64,000 nucleotides of DNA from Eulemur rufifrons (taxonomy: Eukaryota > Chordata > Mammalia > Primates > Lemuridae). The DNA is taken from assembly GCF_041146395.1 (NCBI RefSeq), contig NC_090989.1, positions 123,689,501 to 123,753,500 on the forward strand, in the 5' to 3' direction. Positions 56,195-64,000 of this stretch are shown here, piece by piece. Under the pieces are notes generated by a model. It did not search any database. It had not been told where the DNA came from and worked only from the letters and a program-made list of their open reading frames with translations. A program made the translations under genes and the position numbers. Within the stretch, counting starts at the first letter, position 1; each line of letters starts with the position of its first letter.

Positions 56195-56300
56195 GCCACA
56201 GATTTATTAGATGATCTGGAAAAAGCTACTGAATGCCTCCATTTCCTGATTTTCTCACATGCAAAATGCAGATACTATAGTCAGAGTGACATATACATCT
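56195..56300 (+). mobile_element. MIR remnant
   Basis: 'cctccatttcctgattttct' and 'cacatgcaaaatgcagatac' resemble a decayed MIR core. Confidence 0.5.
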
Positions 56301-56824
56301 TTTAAAGCTTTCATTCCTTTAGAATGTGAACCAGACAAAGTCTGGGGAGCATTTTATATTCTCTCAAAGATGCAGATTCAATATAAAAATAAGATATGAC
56401 ACCTCAGGAATTACGTGAAGAATCATTGTAAATGATTCCTTTTAAAATCTTAATAGGGTGAGACCAAAGTTATCATCCTCAACTTGCCAAGAAAATCAAG
56501 TTTCTGTAGCTCAGAGGAGCAATTTTTTTGTGTATGTATAAAGAAAGCAGTTTATCATTAAAGTGGGCAAATACCTAAGGAAGAAAAGGAGGACTACAAT
56601 ATCTCTGCACTGTTACAGGACTGCTTAGAAGAATGTGTAATGCAAGCTGCTCGATTGAAAAAACTGACAAGGTTCCACTGTTTCTCCTTTGTGTGGGTGG
56701 ATAGACAATAGACAGGCAGAGTCAGGAAATTTCAAGTCGGGGCTCCAGAATTAATTTATTCTCACATCAAAGTCAGCGAGGTTGGTGCTCAAAAAGAAAC
56801 ACTTGAATAAAAACTGACAGAAGG

Positions 56825-57020
56825 CATCGTTCCCCCTCGTGCAGCGACACAGAGGTTTTTAATCCCCATGAGCCTTAGAAATTCCTCCCAGCCTCTGACA
56901 GCCAAGGGCTTTCTTTCTGCCGTGTACAGTCATCGCGACGGGGTCATTACGAGGTGATCCATGAAGTAGAACAGCTTGAGAGATGCATAAAGCTCTTTTC
57001 AAGGTTGAAGGGAAGCTTCC
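56825..57020. other. Repeat-free block retaining CpG sites
   Basis: The stretch contains clustered CpGs ('cgttccccctcgtgcagcga', 'catcgcgacggggtcattac') in an intron where CpG is otherwise rare outside young Alus. No repeat is recognised. It could be a conserved regulatory element; this is inference. Confidence 0.4.
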
Positions 57021-57128
57021 CCCAGATATCTGGTCCTCAAGCCCAGAAAGCAATCCTACCAGCCTGCTCTGTCCCTCAGCTTCTGAAAGAAATGACACTG
57101 TCCTTTCTCTGGGACTTGATTCCCCAAG

Positions 57129-57181
57129 CACAACACATGCACGAGCACACACATGTATGCATGTACACACACACACACAGA
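57129..57181. repeat. CA-rich microsatellite
   Basis: 'gcacacacatgtatgcatgt' followed by 'acacacacacacacag'. Confidence 0.9.
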
Positions 57182-57624
57182 GTCACAGCCCACACAAGCT
57201 CATACATTCTCTGTTGATTGTAGCATTTCCCCAGCTCCTGTAAACATCCTGGCCTCCTTAGACTGCTCAAAGCCAAGGTGACATCTATTCCTTGGTGCCA
57301 GCCGGGATGTGGGTCTCAGACGACCAGAAATGTCCTCTAATAAAAAGTCTGGCCTATCTGTTATAAAGATAGGATAGAAACTGAATATGTACATTTCTGG
57401 ATAGTACATACTACTGTTTTACATAAGGTGGCCACCCCAGAATGAGACAGAGATATCATACACCAAGGCAGAAGTTTTCTCCATGGAACAGTAGGTACGG
57501 TGGGAAGAGACAAGATTAGAACTGAAACCAAATTTGACAGGTATTTTCAAGTGTAGAGCATTGTGTTGGTAATCAGAAGATAGGTTCGTATCACAATGCT
57601 ACTTTTTCCACTCTACCAATACCA

Positions 57625-57785
57625 GTTGGTAGTTCCCAGCCTTGGCTGTGCATTGAAACCACTTGGAAAGGCTTAAAATGTACTGATTCCTGAGCTCCAC
57701 TCCAGAGACTGTGATTTGATTGACTTGTGTGTATCCTGGGAATCAGGACTTTTTTTATTCTGATAGGTATCCAGAGTTGAGACCC
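57625..57785 (+). mobile_element. MER5A-like element
   Basis: 'ttggctgtgcattgaaacca', 'cttggaaaggcttaaaatgt' and 'atcctgggaatcaggacttt' follow the MER5A body. Confidence 0.75.
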
Positions 57786-58137
57786 AGAATTAAATCAGGA
57801 GAGATGGGTCAGACAGAATGGCTGAGGACATATGCAGCATCTACTTCAGTGCCAAGTACTTCATGTGGACCTGTAAAGACAGAAAAATGAAAAAAACAGA
57901 ATTTTCCCCCAAGTGGCTCACAGCCTCATGAGAGAGAAGAGCATGTAAATAAACTATAGCCCAGGGTGGCCAGGGCAGCCTTGCCCTCTGCAAGGATAGG
58001 AACCGCATACAGGAGGGAAGAGCTACCTCTGTCCTTTGTGGGGAGAGGGGTGGTTGAGGAGGGAGTCCTGGGGACGGTGACTTCTGGGCTGATCCCAATG
58101 CTAATTCTGTTCTTTATTGCTATTAGAATGTACATGG

Positions 58138-58398
58138 AGCACCACATGTACTCACCATCAAATTGGTTTCACTGATCATCACCTAAGAGCACATTTAGGA
58201 ATAACATTGATAGGGTGTCGGGCAGATGTGGGTGGGGGAGGGGATGAGTGTATACATACATAATGAGTGCGATGCTCACTGTCTAGGGGATGGACACGTT
58301 TGAAGCTCTGACTCGGGGGCGGGGGGAGCAAGGGCAATATACATAACCTAAACTTTTGTACCCTCACAATATGCTGAAATAAGAATTAAAAAAAAAAA
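58138..58398 (+). mobile_element. Strepsirrhine L1 3' end, sense
   Basis: 5'-truncated L1 with 'gggatgagtgtatacataca', 'cacgtttgaagctctgactc' and 'acttttgtaccctcacaata' ending in a poly-A run. It is flanked by perfect 13-base target duplications 'agaatgtacatgg' at 58125-58137 and 58399-58411. Confidence 0.95.
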
Positions 58399-58474
58399 AG
58401 AATGTACATGGACTTATTCTCATTATTCTGACTCATTAGACCAGACCAGCCTCTTACGGAGGACAGAGTCAGGG

Positions 58475-58705
58475 GTGATGGAAAGTGCCTGGGATCCTGG
58501 TGACAGGTAGACCTATGTTCAAACCCCAGCTCTGCTACCTCTATTCCCATGAGATTCACATTTTCTGGGCCACTTGGCTTCCTTGATTGCAAATTGAAGG
58601 TGTATCAAACTTCCCTTGCAGAGCAGTTTTAAGGATTAGATACACAGTAGCCAGCTAGCACATGCTCTGCCTGCTGTAAATACTTGATAAATGATGGACA
58701 CTATT
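58475..58705 (+). mobile_element. MIR
   Basis: 'atgttcaaaccccagctctg' and 'agttttaaggattagataca' with 'aatacttgataaatgatgg' follow MIR order. Confidence 0.8.
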
Positions 58706-58806
58706 ATCTTTAATACTCTAATTTTATTTTTTAAAAGCAAACTGAATTCAAAAGGAGATAGGACTGTAGTGTCAGATCTAAAGTTCATTTTGAGCCAATA
58801 GCCTTT

Positions 58807-59148
58807 TTTTTTTTTTTTTTTTTTTTTTTGTTGAGACAGAGTCTCACTTTGTTGCCCAGGCTAGAGTGAGTGCCGTGGCGTCAGCTTAGCTCACAGCAAC
58901 CTCAAACTCCTGGGCTTAAGCGATCCTACTGCCTCAGCCTCCCGAGTAGCTGGGACTACAGGCATGTGCCACTATGCCCGGCTAATTTTTTTCTATATAG
59001 ATTTTTAGGTGTCCATATAATGTCTTTCTATTTTTAGTAGAGACGGGGTCTCGCTCAGGCTGGTCTCGAACTCCTGACCTTGAGCAATCCACCCGCCTCG
59101 GCCTCCCAGAGTGCTAGGATTACAGGCGTGAGCCACCGCGCCCGGCCA
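58807..59148 (-). mobile_element. Alu, lemur-type
   Basis: Antisense Alu from a long poly-T run to 'gagccaccgcgcccggcc', with lemur linker. Perfect target duplications 'gagccaatagccttt' lie at 58792-58806 and 59149-59163. Confidence 0.97.
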
Positions 59149-59654
59149 GAGCCAATAGCCTTTAAGAGGTTTTTTGTTCATATATCCCTAAAAAGGATTG
59201 TATAAAATGAATAACCCTCACACATTTTTTCATTGAAATCTAACTTTTTCATCATGAGTTTAAATAGTGACAAAGAATGAAAATTCTAGTGTATTGTAAA
59301 TATAGACATTTAAATAAAACTCTTACATAACTCCTATGACTGTATCCAGTAGCATCCAAATGCCATAACTATTTGATATCCACCATCATCCATTTAAAAA
59401 AAAAATTAACAAGCACTTTAGTTTGAGATGAGAATTTTAATTGTTTCTTCTTTTTCATCAATTCATATTTCCATTTTCTTTCCCCACAGAATTTTATCCA
59501 AATGTATCTTAATAAATTTGATTTGAAATTCTTTTATTGATCACCATATCGTATATTTCAGTAATAAAAATATGAATGTAAATTTAAATATTTTTAATTT
59601 CTAAAATTGTCTATGATGAAAAGTTCCAAAGTATTTTAAAAATATCATCTGGGT

Positions 59655-60451
59655 TGAATTTATTATTATTTTATTCATTTCAGATATTACAGGGATACAT
59701 TTTGGTTACATAAATTGCTTTTGTACAGTTTGAGTCAAGGTTATAAGTGTGCCCATCCCCCAGATAGTGTGCATTGTACCCCTTGGGTGTGAAATTACCC
59801 ATCCCCTCCTCCCCCCTTCCACCGGCTTGATTTCTGATGAATGTTATTTCCATATGTGCATGTAAGTGCTGATCAATTAGTTCCAATTTAATGGTGAGTA
59901 CATGTGGTGTTTGTTTTTCCATTCTTGTGATACTTCACTTAGAAAAATGGTCTCCAGTTCCACCCAGGTTACTACAAGAGGTATTAGTTCACCATTTTTC
60001 AATAGCTGAGTAGTACTCCATGGTATACATATACCACATTTTATTAATCAACTCTTGTATTGATGGGCACTTGGATTGATTCCACATCTTTGCAATTGTG
60101 AATTGTGCTGCTATAAACATTCCAGTGCAGGTGTCTTTTTTTATAGAATGTCTTTTTTTCCTTTGGGTAAATACTCAGTAGTGGGATTGCTGGATCAAAT
60201 GGAAGTTCTAGTTCTTTGAGGTATCTCCACACTACTTTCCATAGACATTGTACTAGTTTGTAGTCCCACCAGCAGTGTATGAATATTCCTATCTGTCTGC
60301 ATCCATGCCAGCATTTGTTGTTTTGGGGACTTTCTGATAAAAGCCATTCTCACTGGAGTTAAATGATGTCTCATTTTGTTTTGATTTGCATGATTAGAGA
60401 TGTTGATGATTAGAGATGTTGAGCATTTTTTCATATGTCTGTTGGCCATTA
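59655..60451 (-). mobile_element. Strepsirrhine L1, 3' part
   Basis: L1 3' UTR ('tttcagatattacagggata', 'cccatcccccagatagtgtg') followed by the end of ORF2 on the minus strand. Frames at 60044-60232 and 60195-60449 include LPFDPAIPLLSIYPKE and MANRHMKKCSTSL, the expected ORF2 C-terminal text. Stops and frameshifts break ORF2. A small duplication 'gatgattagagatgtt' occurs near 60395-60425. Confidence 0.92.
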
Positions 60452-60600
60452 TATTTGCATGCTATACATCCAATAAAGGACTGATAACTAGAATCTATAA
60501 AGAACTCAAGCAAATCAGCAAGAAAAAAATCAAACAACCCCATTAAAATGTAAGCAAAAGACATGGGTAGAAATTTTATTACAATTATTATTAATACATT
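60452..60600 (+). mobile_element. Inverted 5' part of the same L1
   Basis: Reads sense L1 ('ccaataaaggactgataact', 'caaacaaccccattaaaatg', 'aaagacatgggtagaaattt'), which in an intact L1 lies just upstream of the ANRHMKK segment. The junction at about 60451 is therefore a 5' inversion of one insertion. Confidence 0.85.
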
Positions 60601-62825
60601 GATCAAAAGAACATAAAGATATTGAAAATTTCAGTGCCTAATTATTACCTATAAGAAGTAAAAACTTACTGGAAATCAGATCTTATTGAAACAGATAGTG
60701 GGTTTTTTCCAGTTAGTTTACATTATCTGTGGATGAGTGCTACCTATTATTATAATAGGAGAGTCTAGCATCAATTCTAACCCATTGTTTTTCCTTTATC
60801 AATGTAAATACTAAGAAAACCTGTTCTTATAAATAAGTACATGGAAATGGAGAATTTGAATAACAATTCTTTCAATTGTGAGTTAGACACCAAAAAATCA
60901 TGTAATGGTCAATCATCAAAAAAAAAAAAAACAAAACTTTTAATGATCTACCAGCTGACATCAGCACTTGCTAAAATTTATTTAAAGCAAAAATTGGCAA
61001 CTACCTGACTTACAAAAGTATTTTTTTTCCTAGTGAATCATTCACCTTTATAATTGTACCATTATTCGACACTATAGAGATTTACCTCTGGAGCAATGCA
61101 CCATGGTGCTTAAGATTGAGAATAGGTAAAGGAGAAGGGTAATAGTGAAAGAAATGGTGTGAATGGAGAACAGGTCTCTCCATCACAGGAATTCCCAGAT
61201 CAGTTTCAGCAAATAACACATATGGATATAGAGCAACTGAATACTGATTTCCCTTTTTGTTAAAGAAAAAAAAAAGCCATGCTCTCCTATCCCCAGAAGG
61301 GCTTTGCATTTCCATGTATCCCAGTTTGAAGACCACTGCTTTAGAAAACAGTCTTTATTAAATGTCTCTAGGTGCTCTGAAATGCCATATTGCTCTGAAT
61401 TGGTCTCCATTTCCTTATAAATACACTAATTTGTCTTTACTTGTATTAACCTCTTGATTTATCTCAAAGTTTTCTTTAACAGGAAAAGTAAGGATGGTAA
61501 TTAAAAATAAATCTTCCATCTGGAAGTCATTTGACCATGGTCATTTGACCCTAAGTTCAAGACAGCTTGCTTATAACCATTAAAGAACATGGGCTCTGTT
61601 ATTGTATTTTATACTATTTTATTCCACTAGTAAGAAATATTGCTTTTACCAATGTGGTAATGTATCCCTGAATTTTCCAGATTGTCAGTCTTCACCAGTT
61701 ATTTTCCTAATAGCTGCTAAATGGCCCTTTTGCTTGGTGCTGAGTGGATCCAATCTTGAGTTCTTTGAAGTGTTGACACACCAATGCTTCCTTTTTAGTT
61801 CAACATGCCTCTCTCACTTCTTGCATAATAAGACTCCTCTCTGCCTAGTTTTATTTTTAAACAGAAAGAATGGATGTTTAAATCTATTGTGCTTAGGCTT
61901 GAAATTTTTTCTTTAGTATGTTTATTAGTTAGGGGCTTTGTGGTGGCTAACTTCAGAGAATTTATCCCTCGTGGCTCATTAATTATTCCCCTTGTGAGGC
62001 ATTTTCCCTACCTTTCTACTCTTGAAATTCAATTACATAACAGTGCATCATGCTCAACAAACTTCAAATCCCCAAAGACGGCTTAGAAGGAATAAAAAAA
62101 TATCATTAAGGCTGGAACACCGGTTTAGTGATTAACAACGGATGGAATATGAGATTTCACCCCTCCTAAACCCATCAAAGAGGAAAATAAAGGGTGTGGA
62201 GCATCCCAGGTTTCTCTCTTTTGACTTTTGAGCCATCTTTGAGTTAGGAGAACTAGGACCCATCCCCCACCCTGAAAAGCTTTATTCCAGACTTAACTAG
62301 AAAGAACTTCTGAAATCTCCCACCCAGATTCCTTTTTACATCCCTTTGCACTTGTCTTGATTAAGGAGAATTCCTGAGGCAAAGTATTTCAATACTTCCA
62401 AGGACTAGAGGCGTATTTTCTTATATCTGTAGCTAATCCCTGATAAGCTGTTGTGAGTCTGTATTTATCCACACTAATACTTTCTCCAACACATGCTGGA
62501 TGCAACGCACCACAAAGCCAGGAGCAGCACCACAGTGAGAGAAAAGGGGAGCTGGTGATTTTCTGGAGAATTTTGACTTTGATTTCAAATAATTCTGTCT
62601 TCCTTGTATCTCCCAACCCCTAACCTCAAATTTAATTAAATTGGCTATGTTTTGGCAAAGTTTTGTCAAAGCCATCATTGGCTACCAATGACTTCTAAAT
62701 CAGTTCGGTGGTGATGGGTGAGAATCTGGCTTTGCTACATTCGCTTCTCAGTCAGCCTGGGGGTGGTAGGATCCCCTTTTGCTCACAGAAGATGTTCAGG
62801 ACAGTGAGCTCTATCTGAATTCCTT

Positions 62826-62859
62826 CCCCCCCCCCACCCCCACCCCCCACCCCCCGCCC
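62826..62859 (-). repeat. C-rich tract, possible G-quadruplex on minus strand
   Basis: An almost pure C run broken by single A or G bases gives at least four G-runs of five or more on the minus strand. No repeat family is attached. Confidence 0.85.
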
Positions 62860-63144
62860 TTTGACTGACTCTACTAAGAACTGAGAATTACGGGAATTTT
62901 TACAAGAAGAAATATCAGATGTGTTCTTAATGAGAAAGGAAGTAAAATGTAGATAGCATGAAAGGGACATGCTCTCTGCCAAGAGCAATATTCTAGAGCC
63001 CCATTGCAACACACCCCTGACAGCACAAAATTTGATTAAGGAGGCTCTTATTTGTTATCTAGTCAGGGAGCCCAGTTACTGGAGGAGCCAGTAGAAAATC
63101 ACGTTTAATACTACATATAATCATTAAATTATAAAGGTATACCA

Positions 63145-63345
63145 GAAACAGGATGGCCTTTGGAATCACACATTCCTCCTTGGTAATCACCTTTACCTGC
63201 TTATTTAGCCTTTCTAAGACTCTGCTTATTTATCTGTAAAATGGGAATAATCAGTAGGAGGAAATTCCAGGGTTGTATGAGAATTATTAATAAATATTAC
63301 ATCACCTAGCATTGTGCCTGGCACATTGTATGTGTCAATAAATGT
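63145..63345 (+). mobile_element. MIR
   Basis: 'gactctgcttatttatctgt', 'agcattgtgcctggcacatt' and 'gtcaataaatgtgttc' follow MIR order. Confidence 0.88.
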
Positions 63346-63854
63346 GTTCTTCTCTTCCTCATCCTCTCACCTATAGTACAATAAACTTAGAATTAAAATA
63401 CAATACATGTGAATGAATAAATTAGGAGAGAAATTCCAACATGCATAGGAGAAACCAAGCCACAGGATGTATATGTGACTCTCATGGGTTTTCACAAGAA
63501 TTCTCCCTACTTTATGTAACCACATCTTACTGATTTAAATTCACACATTATCTATTAATTAACTAGTTACTGAGCACACATTCTACAGCAAGTTCTATGG
63601 TGAAGAGTGGGGGCAGAGGGCAGTTCGGGGCAGTGGAGATACGAAGATATTGATACAAAAGACAGGGTACCTTTGAGTTCAGGAAACAAGAAAAGTCGTG
63701 TAAACAACTTGTTGCTGCTTGTATATGATAAGGTGGTGGACATAATGAGTCGTGTAGAAGGCACGAAGCTCTGTCTGTGGCAACACTTACAAGCTTTCCA
63801 TCGCTTTTTAATATCCCCTCAAATTCAGACTTGTCTGTCTTTTAACCATGGCTC

Positions 63855-63990
63855 TAATTAGCAGCATGATCTTGGGCAAGTTACTTTACCTCTCAAGGAA
63901 CCTCCCCACCTGTAAAATGACAATAGTAATCTCTCTCTATAAATATTTTAAAAGATAATATAAATGAAAGATTCTAACATAGTCAACCAT
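63855..63990 (+). mobile_element. MIR at right edge
   Basis: 'gcatgatcttgggcaagtta' and 'cctccccacctgtaaaatga' are MIR core; the tail decays toward the window end. Confidence 0.8.
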
Positions 63991-64000
63991 AGGAGTTACA

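Noticed and set aside
56859..57276. Overlapping frames on both strands near the CA repeat
   Set aside because: They run through the CA microsatellite and give cysteine/valine or histidine/threonine repeats, which is typical of chance translation.

Overview
This window is intronic nuclear DNA from a primate, most likely a Malagasy lemur. The organism call rests on the repeats. Five of the seven Alu copies carry an AT-rich middle linker (a 'gtccatataatttctttc'-type stretch on the antisense copies), which I recognise as a lemuriform Alu hallmark. Several L1 3' ends share a strepsirrhine-type 3' UTR. Much older mammalian repeats (MIR, L2, CR1/L3-like, MER5A, MER1B, Tigger) fill much of the rest.

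The only protein-coding gene I can support is copine-4 (CPNE4) on the + strand. It is represented by four consecutive internal exons at 38366-38464, 40504-40590, 43761-43820 and 54149-54282. All four have consensus AG/GT borders. The first three are multiples of three and the fourth ends in phase 2. Joined, they encode about 126 residues: the end of the second C2 domain (calcium-binding loop 3), the linker, and the start of the copine/vWA domain with its MIDAS-like DFTAS motif. Exons coding for the protein ends lie outside the window. The upstream intron is at least 38.4 kb and the downstream intron at least 9.7 kb.

Layout: 1-38365 is upstream intron. It holds a Tigger1 DNA transposon fragment at the left edge, an LTR-like fragment near 8.0-8.5 kb, five Alus, a 5S rRNA pseudogene near 26.4 kb and a nested L1 composite at 30.9-33.6 kb. 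38366-54282 is the exon cluster with introns of 2.0, 3.2 and 10.3 kb, including a second Tigger1 copy split by an Alu. 54283-64000 is downstream intron with an Alu, two lemur L1 fragments and a C-rich tract that could form a G-quadruplex on the minus strand.

I saw no CRISPR array, operon, intact mobile element or other unusual system. The points most worth checking are an in-frame upstream acceptor that would add 39 residues to the third exon, three L1 copies with 5' inversions, the 5S pseudogene, a CpG-retaining repeat-free block near 56.9 kb, and a 166-codon open frame near 49.5 kb.
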